DNA of 34,528 nucleotides, taken from Bog-564 sp035509915. Lineage in GTDB: Bacteria; Actinomycetota; Acidimicrobiia; Acidimicrobiales; UBA8190. The notes below the pieces were generated by a model that was not told the origin of the DNA, did no database searches, and saw only the letters and a program-made list of their open reading frames with translations. The position numbers were made by a program, and so were the translations under genes. Below, one piece after another: positions 23,110 to 31,299 of this stretch; positions within the stretch are counted from its first letter, which is position 1, and each line of letters starts with the position of its first letter. The stretch covers positions 1-34,528 of the forward strand of contig DATKIB010000009.1 in NCBI GenBank assembly GCA_035509915.1, read 5' to 3'.

Positions 23110-24906
23110 TCACGGGCAGGCCGCGGGCCTGGGCTTGGGCACCGGGGCGCCGTTGGGCTCCGACGGGAACTGGCCCAGGTCGAACCTGCCCTCGATCTGG
23201 CACATAGTGCCCGCCGTGCCGTTGTAGGGGGACTTGGCGTTGGCGTCCCAGAACACGACCCGGTCGTCCTGGGTCCAGTGCCAGTCGCCGGCCGCGAACC
23301 CGAGAAGCTGGTGACCTGTCGTGCCCCCGCCCATCATGCCCATGTCCGGCGCCCGCGCCTGCATGTTGGCGGGCGTGAGGTTCGGACCGGCGTTTTCTAT
23401 GAGCCCGGCGAACATGAGGAATTGCTGCAAGTAGGTATTCGCGTCGGCGACCGACCCCATCGTGGATCCGAGGGCCGCTGTTTCCCCCTCCATTTTCCAG
23501 ACGGCCGTGGCAGCGTCCTGGCCCTCGGGTTGCTGGGCCTCGAGGGGCGACAACCCGTAGGCCCCGTAGTACTCGCATCCGTTGGAGGTCGGGCACGCCG
23601 CGCCGCCGTCGTAGTTCTGGCTCGTAGCGTCGAGGTCCATGAGCTGGTCGCTGGCGATGGCGTTCTCCGGCCAGTAATTGGCGTCGGCCTCCCCCTGGTA
23701 GAGGAACTGGGGGGCGACCGGGTCACACAGGCAGAGCACGACGTTCGCCGGGTTGGTGGTGGTGTCCATGGCGGCGATCCCGGCGGAGACCTGCTCGGCG
23801 GCTGTGTTGATGTTCTGCGAGTAGAAGTAGGTGTGCCAGACCTTGTCGCCGCAGTCGTGGGCAAGGGCGGGCTCGAGCACCTGGGTGACCGTGTTCTCGT
23901 TGTCGGGGTCGTTGGTCGAGATGACCCCCAGCCGCCGCGCCTGCCCGTTGAAGTTCTGAGCCGCGTTCTGGGTGCCCGCCTGGTTGACCACCCGCGAGGG
24001 GTCGTTGACGCTCGACACCTGGTTGCACCACCACTGCGCGAAGGCGGTCTCGACGCGGCTCGAGCTCTGGTCGGCGCTGTAGAAGTAGGGCTGGATCGCG
24101 TTCGACATCTGGTCGCTGAACCCGTTGCCACCGACCGCGACCGTCTTGTCCTTGGCTATCTCCGCGTAGCACTGCGAGCAGACCGTGTTGTTGACCCACA
24201 TCACCGCGAACGGGTGGTACTGCTGGATGATGCTGTCCATCTCCGCGTCGAGACAGGTCGTGTCGGGAGGCACCGACTGGCACTGGCCCTGGTAGGTGAC
24301 GAAGTCGATCTTGCGCCCGTAGAGGACGTAGTGGCTGTTGATGAACTTCGTCATCGCCTGGTCCCACAGCTGCTCGTCGCTGTAGGAGACGTACTGCCCC
24401 TCCGCCTGCAAGATGGCGTTGACCTCGGGGCCGTAATTGGTGACGTAGTCCACGACGGTGATCTGGGTGGCGCTCACACCCTGGTAGGTGGCCCCTCCGT
24501 TGGCCGGGTCACTGGCGCCGATGGTGCCCGCCGCGCACGGTGGGGCGAACCACACGATGGTGGTGGAGAATTCGCGGCCGTTCGAGCAGTGACTCGTGTC
24601 GCCGGCGGCGAAGGCTCCACTGCCGCCGCCCGAGCCCGCCGCCCCGCCGCCGCTCGAACCCGCAGCCCCGCCGCCCGAGCCGCTCGCGCCGGCCGTCCCG
24701 GCGGCACCCGATGCTCCTGCCGCCGACCCACCGGCGCCACTCGAGCCCCCAGCCCCCGAGGTCCCCGAGGTCCCCGAGCCACCTCCGGCCGAAATGGCCG
24801 ATTCGGCGCTACCCGGTGCCGTCGAAGGAGCCACGGCGATGATCAGCGCCTGGAGCGCCAGCACCGCGGCAAAGGGCCAGTAACGAAGGAGAGGGCTGCG
24901 CCTCAC
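23110..24906 (-). CDS. Membrane-tethered type-1 periplasmic-binding-like protein of the HAAT transporter
   Basis: A 598-residue exported solute-binding protein, first gene of the transporter operon. A single hydrophobic segment (10-26) is followed by a very long Gly/Ser/Ala linker (about 40-98), then a binding domain of nearly 500 residues (ITVVDYVTNYGPEVNAIL, VMWVNNTVCSQCYAEIAKDK, RRLGVISTNDPDNENTVTQVL). There is no lipobox cysteine, so the linker probably tethers the domain to an uncleaved membrane helix. The mature part has 14 cysteines, unusually many for this family, suggesting disulfides. I chose GTG 24906 because GGGAGG precedes it; upstream in-frame sequence runs into the divergent P450 gene. 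Ligand unknown; the divergent steroid P450 with a shared KstR-like site makes a steroid or bile-acid-like ligand a reasonable hypothesis. Confidence 0.82.
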   Translation of the reverse strand: MRRSPLLRYWPFAAVLALQALIIAVAPSTAPGSAESAISAGGGSGTSGTSGAGGSSGAGGSAAGASGAAGTAGASGSGGGAAGSSGGGAAGSGGGSGAFAAGDTSHCSNGREFSTTIVWFAPPCAAGTIGASDPANGGATYQGVSATQITVVDYVTNYGPEVNAILQAEGQYVSYSDEQLWDQAMTKFINSHYVLYGRKIDFVTYQGQCQSVPPDTTCLDAEMDSIIQQYHPFAVMWVNNTVCSQCYAEIAKDKTVAVGGNGFSDQMSNAIQPYFYSADQSSSRVETAFAQWWCNQVSSVNDPSRVVNQAGTQNAAQNFNGQARRLGVISTNDPDNENTVTQVLEPALAHDCGDKVWHTYFYSQNINTAAEQVSAGIAAMDTTTNPANVVLCLCDPVAPQFLYQGEADANYWPENAIASDQLMDLDATSQNYDGGAACPTSNGCEYYGAYGLSPLEAQQPEGQDAATAVWKMEGETAALGSTMGSVADANTYLQQFLMFAGLIENAGPNLTPANMQARAPDMGMMGGGTTGHQLLGFAAGDWHWTQDDRVVFWDANAKSPYNGTAGTMCQIEGRFDLGQFPSEPNGAPVPKPRPAACP

Positions 24907-25052
24907 CAGAACCTCCCGGTCGGATCTCGTCGGGCCTGCCCACGGGCGCGCCCGAGGGGTACAGGCCTGCCACCCGCGGGGAGAAACGCCCTCGCGACGA
25001 CCACCTTGCGTGGCTGCCGGTTTGCGGGGGGACGCGGTGGGCATATCCTTTC

Positions 25053-25066
25053 TGAAACACGTTCTA
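25053..25066. promoter_or_regulatory. KstR-like operator (full match) in the P450/transporter divergent promoter
   Basis: TGAAACACGTTCTA fits TNNAACNNGTTNNA at every fixed position. It lies 14 bases before the P450 ATG and 146 bases before the binding-protein start on the other strand. It certainly sits in the P450 promoter; whether it also governs the transporter is open. Confidence 0.78.
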
Positions 25067-25080
25067 GGGGGAGTCCCGGA

Positions 25081-26304
25081 ATGCAGCTCAGCGACATCGA
25101 CCTCACGGACTCGAGGAACTTCGTGGCCTCGGTCCCCCACGAGTGGTTCGCCTACCTCCGGCGAAACGCTCCGGTGTTCTGGCACGAGGAGGCCGAGGGG
25201 CCGGGGTTCTGGTGCGTCACCAAGTACGACGACTGCGTGACGGTCAACCGCGAGCACCAGCACTTCTCCTCGTCGCGCAGGGCCACGTTCCTCTGGGAGC
25301 TGCCCGAGGAGTCCATAGAGGAAATGCGGCTCCTCATGCTGAACATGGACCCACCGCTGCACACCCGCTATCGGCGGCTCGTAAACAAGGGCTTCACCCC
25401 GCGCATGGTCGCCCAGCTCGAGGAGAAGATCCACGAGAAGGCTGACGGGATCATCGACACGGTGATCGAGAAGGGCGAGTGCGACTTCGTCACCGACATC
25501 TCTGCGGAGCTCCCGCTGATCGTCATTGCGGACCTGCTCGGGGTTCCGCAGGAGGACCGCCACAACATGTTCAATTGGTCGAACCGGATGATCGGCCAGG
25601 AGGACCCCGAGTACCAGATCACGCCCGAGGTCGCCCAGCAAGCCTCCATGGAGCTGTACGCCTACGCGACCGGGCTGTTCGCAGAGAAGAGGGCCAACCC
25701 TCACGACGACCTGATGAGCGTTCTCACCGACGTGGAAGTCGAGGGCGAGCGCCTGTCGGAGCTCGAGCTGGAGCTGTTCTTCCTGCTGCTCACCGTGGCC
25801 GGCAACGAGACCACCCGCAACCTGATGTCCGGTGCGATGCACGCCTTCTTCGAGAACCCCGACCAGTGGCAGAAGCTGCGCCACGACCGTTCGTTGTTGC
25901 CGAGCGCCATCGAGGAGATGCTGCGATTCGTCACACCCGTGATGAATTTCCGCCGGCAGACGACGGGCCCGGTGGAGCTACGCGGGCAGAGCATCGGGGA
26001 TGATCAGAAGGTCGTCTTCTTCCACACCTCGGCCAACCGCGACGAGGACGTGTTTGAGGATCCCGACACGTTCGACATCACGCGCACCCCCAACCCCCAC
26101 ATGGCTTTCGGTGCAGGTGGTCCCCATTTCTGCCTCGGCGCGAACTTGGCGCGCATGGAGATCCGGGTGATGTACGAGCACCTGCTCGACAGGATGCCGG
26201 ACATCCACCAGGACGGGGAGATCCAGCGGCTCCAGTCGGCGTTCATCAACGGCGTGAAGCACCTGCCTGTCGCCTTCGCGCCCGGCGCCCCGGTTCGGCG
26301 CTGA
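25081..26304 (+). CDS. CYP125/CYP142-like steroid side-chain cytochrome P450
   Basis: A 407-residue soluble P450 that should hydroxylate and oxidise the terminal methyl (C26/C27) of a sterol side chain to the acid, as CYP125 and CYP142 do. Seen: MLNMDPPLHTRYRRLVNKGFTPR (as in CYP125), LLGVPQEDRHNMFNWSN, the I-helix oxygen-activation motif AGNETTRN, the ExxR motif in IEEMLRF, and the heme loop FGAGGPHFCLGANLAR with the Cys ligand. The ATG at 25081 follows a GGGGGAG stretch. An in-frame reading that begins far upstream passes antisense through the binding-protein gene and is an artefact. No ferredoxin gene is adjacent. CYP125 versus CYP142 cannot be settled by eye. Confidence 0.92.
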   Translation: MQLSDIDLTDSRNFVASVPHEWFAYLRRNAPVFWHEEAEGPGFWCVTKYDDCVTVNREHQHFSSSRRATFLWELPEESIEEMRLLMLNMDPPLHTRYRRLVNKGFTPRMVAQLEEKIHEKADGIIDTVIEKGECDFVTDISAELPLIVIADLLGVPQEDRHNMFNWSNRMIGQEDPEYQITPEVAQQASMELYAYATGLFAEKRANPHDDLMSVLTDVEVEGERLSELELELFFLLLTVAGNETTRNLMSGAMHAFFENPDQWQKLRHDRSLLPSAIEEMLRFVTPVMNFRRQTTGPVELRGQSIGDDQKVVFFHTSANRDEDVFEDPDTFDITRTPNPHMAFGAGGPHFCLGANLARMEIRVMYEHLLDRMPDIHQDGEIQRLQSAFINGVKHLPVAFAPGAPVRR

Positions 26305-26341
26305 GCTAGCCGGCTTCGGGCGGGGACGAGCGGGGGGCAAA

Positions 26342-27250
26342 GTGCGGTTCCACCAGGCCCTTACGTTCATCCCCACCGTCCAGGCTCTCGAGGTCGCCAA
26401 GGCGGCCGACTCGCAGGGATACGCCGGTGTCTACGTGTCGGACCACATGTTCTTTCCCCGAGAGCGCAAGTCCCGCTACACCTACTCGAAACGCGACGAC
26501 GGCGCCCCCGGCTTCGGAGACCTCTGGGACCCCGACACCGACTGGCCCGACGTCTGGTGCTTCATCTCGGCGATGGCCGCGGCCACGCACGAGCTCTGCT
26601 TCACCACCGGTGTCTACGTAGCCCCCGCGCGCGACCTGATGACGGTGGCCAAGCAGGTCTCGACCGCGGCGGCGCTCTCCGGCGGACGGGTCAACTTCGG
26701 CGTTGGGGTGGGGTGGAGCCAGGAGGAGTTCGACGCGACCGGCCAGGACTTCCACACCCGCGGGCGCCGGCTCGACGAAATGATCCCGGCGCTGCGCGCG
26801 CTGTGGAAGGGAGGCTGGGTCGAGTACCACGGCTCCTACTACGAGGTGCCGGAGATGCGCATGGAACCGTCGCCGCCTAGACCGATCCCCATCTACGGAG
26901 GCGGCCACTCGGAGCCCGCCCTCCGGCGTGCTGCGTCGATCTGCGACGGGTGGATCGCCGCCGGGGCCTACAACCCGGACGAGGCACGCTCCTACCTCTC
27001 GCAGCTCCACGAGCAACGACGCGTGGCGGGGCGGGAGAAGGAACCCTTCGCGATCTACCTCTCGCTCTGGGCCGACCCGGACATAGACCTCTACCGGAGC
27101 TTCGAGGAGGAGCAGGGCGTGACCGACTTCCTTTGCGCCCCGGCGATGACCGCGCAGGTGGACCGCTCGGATCCCCCCGAGCGACAGCTGCGACAGCGCA
27201 TCGAGGCATCAGCCCGTTTCGCAGATGAGGTCGTGGACAAGGCACGCTGA
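26342..27250 (+). CDS. LLM-class F420-dependent oxidoreductase
   Basis: A 302-residue luciferase-like monooxygenase-family protein, probably F420-dependent. Features are MRFHQALTFIPT, GVYVSDHMFFPRE, VAPARDLMTVAKQVSTAAALSGGRVNFGVGVGW, RRLDEMIPALRALWKGGWVEYHGSYYEVPEM and PIPIYGGGHSEPALRRAA. The start is GTG 26342, with a G-rich GGGGGG a few bases upstream. It follows the P450 after 37 bases and is likely in the same transcript, hence under the same KstR-like site. The substrate is unknown. Relatives in steroid-degrading actinobacteria are thought to act on steroid or side-chain intermediates without firm proof. Confidence 0.87.
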   Translation: MRFHQALTFIPTVQALEVAKAADSQGYAGVYVSDHMFFPRERKSRYTYSKRDDGAPGFGDLWDPDTDWPDVWCFISAMAAATHELCFTTGVYVAPARDLMTVAKQVSTAAALSGGRVNFGVGVGWSQEEFDATGQDFHTRGRRLDEMIPALRALWKGGWVEYHGSYYEVPEMRMEPSPPRPIPIYGGGHSEPALRRAASICDGWIAAGAYNPDEARSYLSQLHEQRRVAGREKEPFAIYLSLWADPDIDLYRSFEEEQGVTDFLCAPAMTAQVDRSDPPERQLRQRIEASARFADEVVDKAR

Positions 27251-27280
27251 GGGGCCGAGGGGACAGACAAGGAGCAACAG

Positions 27281-28315
27281 ATGAAGGATCTCAAGCTGGG
27301 GCTGCAGCTCGGTTACTGGGGAGCGGGCCCGCCCGCCGGGGCCGGCGAGCTGGTCGAGGAGGCTGAGCGGCTCGGGTTCGACTCGGTGTGGACGGCAGAG
27401 GCCTACGGCTCGGACGCGCTCACCCCGCTCGCCTGGTGGGGCTCGCGCACCTCCCGGGTGCGGCTCGGCACCGCTCTTTGCCAGCTCTCGGCGCGCACCC
27501 CCACCGCCATGGCCATGGCCGCCATGACCCTGGATCACCTGACGGGCGGTCGATTCGTGCTCGGGCTCGGCGTGTCGGGGCCCCAGGTGGTGGAAGGCTG
27601 GTACGGCCAGTCATTCGAGAAGCCCCTGGCGCGCACGCGCGAGTACGTGTCGGTCGTCCGCCAGGTGCTCGCCCGGGAGAAGCCGGTGGTGAACGAGGGC
27701 CCGCACTACCCGCTCCCCTACCCGGGTGGGACGGGGCTCGGCAAGCCCTTGAAGGCCATCGTGCACCCGCTGCGCGCGGACATCCCGATCGTCCTCGGGG
27801 CCGAGGGGCCGAAGAACGTGGCGCTCGCGGCCGAGATCGCCGACGGCTGGTTCCCCATCTTCTTCTCGCCCATGCACATGGGAGAGTTCAGCGCTTCGCT
27901 CGCCGAGGGCTTCGCTCGTAGCGGTGCGCGGCGGACCGCCGAGGACTTCGAGGTGATCGCCTTCTGCCCGGTCCTCGTCGACGAGGACATCGAGCGCGCC
28001 GCGGACTCCATGAGGCCGATGCTCGCCCTCTACATAGGCGGCATGGGGGCGCGCGAGATGAACTTCCACTTCGACGTGTTCGTCCGCATGGGCTTCGAGG
28101 CGGAGGCGCACAAGATCCAGGACCTCTATCTCGACGGTCGTAAGGACGAGGCCGCCGCCGCTGTGCCGACGTCGATGGTGGAGAAGATCGCGCTCGTGGG
28201 CTCCAAGGAGAAGATCCGCGACGAGCTAGCGATCTGGCGGGAGTCGATCGCCACCACCCTCGTCGTGTCAGGCCCGCCCGCCACGTTGCGGTTGATGGCA
28301 GAGCTCTTGCTCTGA
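27281..28315 (+). CDS. Rv3520c-like F420-dependent LLM oxidoreductase
   Basis: A 344-residue LLM oxidoreductase that closely follows M. tuberculosis Rv3520c, a member of the cholesterol gene cluster: LKLGLQLGYWGAGPP, TAEAYGSDALTPLAWWGS, TLDHLTGGRFVLGLGVSGP, QVVEGWYGQSFEKPLARTREYV, HPLRADIPIVLGAEGPKNVALAAEI and ALYIGGMGAREMNFH. It is preceded by AAGGAG six bases before the ATG and sits 30 bases after the previous LLM gene, so P450-LLM-LLM look like one operon. The reaction is not established for the family; F420 binding is expected from homology. Confidence 0.9.
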   Translation: MKDLKLGLQLGYWGAGPPAGAGELVEEAERLGFDSVWTAEAYGSDALTPLAWWGSRTSRVRLGTALCQLSARTPTAMAMAAMTLDHLTGGRFVLGLGVSGPQVVEGWYGQSFEKPLARTREYVSVVRQVLAREKPVVNEGPHYPLPYPGGTGLGKPLKAIVHPLRADIPIVLGAEGPKNVALAAEIADGWFPIFFSPMHMGEFSASLAEGFARSGARRTAEDFEVIAFCPVLVDEDIERAADSMRPMLALYIGGMGAREMNFHFDVFVRMGFEAEAHKIQDLYLDGRKDEAAAAVPTSMVEKIALVGSKEKIRDELAIWRESIATTLVVSGPPATLRLMAELLL

Positions 28316-28431
28316 GCTTGCCCATTATCCGTAAAGGCTGCTCGGCGCAGCTATCTTGATGTGAGCGGGCTCGACGGACGGTGCGAGCCCGCTGCCGCCA
28401 TGAGCGGGCGCGTCGATAGGAGGGGCAAACG

Positions 28432-29031
28432 ATGGCTGAGGCTGACCACCCCAGCACCCACAGAGGACCGAAGGCCTGGCGGGCCGACCACCGGCGCAGC
28501 GGTGCGCTGGCGAGGGTGGCGATGCTGCCGGCGTTGGGCCTGCTCGGCTTCTCGGCAACCGCCTGCAACAGCAGCACCAATCCAACCCAACAGGCAAACC
28601 AACTCATCAACGAAGGTCTCAAGGCACAGTCGAACGGACACCTCGACCAGGCGATAACCGACTTCAAAGCGGCGATCGTGAAGAACCCCGCCAACCAGTA
28701 CGCGTACTACGACCTCGGAGTCATCTACGAGCGGCTCAACGACACCACCAACGCCATCAACTACTACCAGAAGGCGCTCCTCGCCGACCCTACGTACTTG
28801 CCGGCAATGTTCAACCTCGCCATCGTCGAGACCCCCGGGGACCCCACCCAGGCGATCAACCTGTACAGCCAGATCCTGAAGGTCAAGCCGAACGACCCCA
28901 ACACCTTGTTCAACCTCGGCCTGCTCTTGATCGCCCAGGGACAGGCGGCCCAGGGGCATGCTGACCTGAAGCAGGCGATCGCGCTCGACCCCGCTCTCGC
29001 GTCACGCGTGCCGAAGGGGATCACGCCGTAG
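28432..29031 (+). CDS. TPR-repeat exported protein, probable lipoprotein
   Basis: A 199-residue protein. A basic N-terminal region and a hydrophobic stretch (VAMLPALGLLGFSATAC) end at a Cys that fits a loose lipobox. Four or so tetratricopeptide repeats follow from about residue 52 (AINxxxxAL/DPxxxxAxFNLGxx pattern: GHLDQAITDFKAAIVKNP, DTTNAINYYQKALLADP, DPTQAINLYSQILKVKP, AAQGHADLKQAIALDP). AGGAGGGG precedes ATG 28432. TPR proteins act as protein-binding scaffolds; no partner is evident. It separates the steroid genes from the glycosyltransferase genes and has its own 116-base upstream gap. Confidence 0.83.
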   Translation: MAEADHPSTHRGPKAWRADHRRSGALARVAMLPALGLLGFSATACNSSTNPTQQANQLINEGLKAQSNGHLDQAITDFKAAIVKNPANQYAYYDLGVIYERLNDTTNAINYYQKALLADPTYLPAMFNLAIVETPGDPTQAINLYSQILKVKPNDPNTLFNLGLLLIAQGQAAQGHADLKQAIALDPALASRVPKGITP

Positions 29032-29088
29032 GCACCGCCGCCTGCCGCTCAGGCATGGGCGCGCCGAATTAGCCGGCGAGGTGATCGA

Positions 29089-30357
29089 TTGCTGACCGGT
29101 CGTCCCCGAGTGTCCGTCTTCACCGTTGCCGAGCGGACCCGCTTCCTCGACGACTGCCTCGAGTCGCTGTGTAGGCAGACCTTCGAGGACTGGGACTGGG
29201 TCATCGTCTTGCCCACAACCGAGCGTTGGCGCCCGGTATTCGACGACCCGCGGGTGCGCTTGATCGTCGAGGACTCGCCACTCGGGCCGGGCGCGCGCAG
29301 ACGACTCGCGTGCTCGGTGGCGCTCGGCGAATTCCTAGTCGAGCTCCGTGCCGGAGACATATTGGCGCACGACGCCTTGGGGCTCGTCGTCCAGGCCTTC
29401 GACGCGACATCCGAGATCGGTTTCGTCTACGGCGACCGTGGCCGGTCCCTCGACGACGCCCCCGGCACGCTCGGGGACCCCGACCCCGCGCTGGGGTGGA
29501 CCGTTTCGGACTTGACGGTAGACGGGAGGGCGGTGCGCGTGACCGAAGCCATGGCCCCGACGCCGCACAACGTGAGCTACCCGTGGTACGCACCCAGCCA
29601 GGGGCGCGCCTGGCGCCGCGACCTCTACGAGCATTGTGGTGGCTACGACACCAACGAGGACACGCTCCCCGACGAGAACTTGATGTGCCGGATGTACCAG
29701 CGCACCGACTTCCAACACATCCCGCGCTGCCTGTACCTTCGACGCCCCGGCAGCGAGGTCGCTGGGCAAGACCCCGACCACGACCGACTCGAGCATGAGT
29801 CACTCGCCCTCTACGACCGCTGGATCGAGCCCAACACCCTGGCCTGGGCGCGCCGACGAGCGCTGCTCGCCTTGGACCTCGCTCCCCCCTTGGATAAGGC
29901 ATCCGGCTACTTGGGGGTCGGCACTACTGGGGCCCCCGGGGTGGAGATTGATGCCGACGGTGCCCATCGTTTGGACGTGCCCGACTCCAGCGTGGGGGTG
30001 ATCCGCGCGGTGGAAGTGTTGCCGTACATCCCGGACAAGATCGCACTGTTCAACGAGCTCTACCGAGTGCTCGCCCACGGGGGACTGCTGCTTTCACTCA
30101 CCCCGAGCGCAGACGGCCGAGGTGCTTTTCAGGATCCCAGGGCGAACGCCTTCTACAACGAGCACAGCTTCTGGTACTTCACACGGGCCGACTTCGCGCG
30201 CTTCGTACCTGAGATTGAGTGCCGCTTCCAAGAAAGCCGCCTGGTGACCTACTTCCCCAGCGCGTGGCACAAGCAACACGGCATCCCGTACGTGTGCGCC
30301 AACCTCATCGCGATCAAAGACGGCGCGCGTCAGGGAGGAATGCTAAGTGCCTGGTAG
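29089..30357 (+). CDS. Glycosyltransferase-methyltransferase fusion with degraded active sites
   Basis: A 422-residue protein with an N-terminal GT2/GT-A-like domain (PRVSVFTVAERTRFLDDCLESLCRQTF, about 6-32, to about 250) and a C-terminal class I methyltransferase-like domain (about 258-410: DVPDSSVGVIRA, LFNELYRVLAHGGLLLSLTP). It is homologous along its full length to the minus-strand gene at 32140-33450. Where that copy has ELDHDDEL (metal-binding DxD), this one has ELRAGDIL. Where the other has LDLGAAHNKPPGY (SAM site) and ASDFLEHVPD, this one has LDLAPPLDKASGY and AVEVLPYIPD. Both activities may be lost or changed. TTG 29089 is the start, with GAGGTG upstream. The next gene overlaps its end by 11 bases. 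Confidence 0.8.
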   Translation: MLTGRPRVSVFTVAERTRFLDDCLESLCRQTFEDWDWVIVLPTTERWRPVFDDPRVRLIVEDSPLGPGARRRLACSVALGEFLVELRAGDILAHDALGLVVQAFDATSEIGFVYGDRGRSLDDAPGTLGDPDPALGWTVSDLTVDGRAVRVTEAMAPTPHNVSYPWYAPSQGRAWRRDLYEHCGGYDTNEDTLPDENLMCRMYQRTDFQHIPRCLYLRRPGSEVAGQDPDHDRLEHESLALYDRWIEPNTLAWARRRALLALDLAPPLDKASGYLGVGTTGAPGVEIDADGAHRLDVPDSSVGVIRAVEVLPYIPDKIALFNELYRVLAHGGLLLSLTPSADGRGAFQDPRANAFYNEHSFWYFTRADFARFVPEIECRFQESRLVTYFPSAWHKQHGIPYVCANLIAIKDGARQGGMLSAW

Positions 30358-31282
30358 CGATCAGTTGAGCCGCGGGCCGAGCCAGTTGCTCGTGTCGATC
30401 GGCAACTTCGGTGCCGCTCGCCCTGTCGAACCCGCCGAACCGCGCGCCACCTGCCTCCTTCTTCTCGACCTCGACTCGCTGCGTACTCGATGGGTAGATG
30501 TCGGATGCAACAACGAGCCACTTGTCGCCGGACTGGGCTTGTGCGCCGACGACGACTGCATCTATCACGTCAGCCTCGCCAAGGCCGACTCGAGGACCAT
30601 CCTGACGGTCCTCGAGCGGGAGACCTTTGGGGTCGAGGGCGTGCAGCAGCTGCCAGAGGTGTCCGACGTCCATTCGATCCAACGGCTAGGCGACGAGCTG
30701 ATGGTCGTGTCTACCGGTACCGACGAGATCGTCGCTTACCACTTGGATGGTTGCGTAGCCACGGATGCTCACGTCGTGTGGAGCCCAACGCGTTCGGGGC
30801 GTGATACTCACCACGTCAACTCGCTCGCGGTCATCGAAGGCGAGGTTCTGTGCTCGGCCTTCGGCGAGAAGGATGGTGACTCGTGGACGACCGCCAAGGA
30901 CGGTTACCTCCACAACGTCACGACGGACCGACGGCTCCTCGCGGGCCTTCGCCAGCCGCACACAGTTACTGCGCATCATGGACGGCTCTACTACTGCAAC
31001 TCCCAGGAAGGGACGGTGAGCTCGCCCGATGGTGTCGTCGCCTACCTGGCGGGCTACTCGCGCGGCCTCGCCTTTGGACCCGACGGGACGATGTACGCGG
31101 CCACGAGCCTGAGTCGTCGCCCGGATCGGCCAGCCGGTGACAGCACCGAGTTCCTCAACCTGGGAGATCCCGGCGACCTCAACGGCCGGTGCGCGGTGGT
31201 GAAGGTCCCCACGGCAAGAGCACGCTTGGAGATCGGCCTCTCGACCGCTGGGTACGAGATCTACGACCTGCTCATGTGCTGA
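30347..31282 (+). CDS. DUF4915-like beta-propeller protein
   Basis: A 311-residue protein with repeated beta-strand blades and the motif set of DUF4915-like proteins: LLVSIGNFG, HHVNSLAVIEGEVLCSAFGE, RQPHTVTAHHGRLYYCNSQEG and AYLAGYSRGLAFGPDGTMYAATS. There is no signal peptide. Such proteins often accompany glycosyltransferases in surface-polysaccharide loci, but their activity is unknown to me. GTG 30347 has GGGAGGA six bases upstream and overlaps the preceding glycosyltransferase gene, so the two are translationally coupled. Confidence 0.75.
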   Translation: MPGSDQLSRGPSQLLVSIGNFGAARPVEPAEPRATCLLLLDLDSLRTRWVDVGCNNEPLVAGLGLCADDDCIYHVSLAKADSRTILTVLERETFGVEGVQQLPEVSDVHSIQRLGDELMVVSTGTDEIVAYHLDGCVATDAHVVWSPTRSGRDTHHVNSLAVIEGEVLCSAFGEKDGDSWTTAKDGYLHNVTTDRRLLAGLRQPHTVTAHHGRLYYCNSQEGTVSSPDGVVAYLAGYSRGLAFGPDGTMYAATSLSRRPDRPAGDSTEFLNLGDPGDLNGRCAVVKVPTARARLEIGLSTAGYEIYDLLMC

Positions 31283-31299
31283 CCGCGGCATAATGCTCC

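Noticed and set aside
23278..25080. In-frame extension of the P450 gene by about 600 codons upstream
   Set aside because: The extension runs antisense through the solute-binding protein. The P450 begins at the ATG at 25081, behind the KstR-like site.
24907..25884. N-terminal extension of the binding protein by about 325 residues
   Set aside because: It passes antisense through the P450 gene. The GTG at 24906 has a good Shine-Dalgarno sequence and is followed by a membrane segment.
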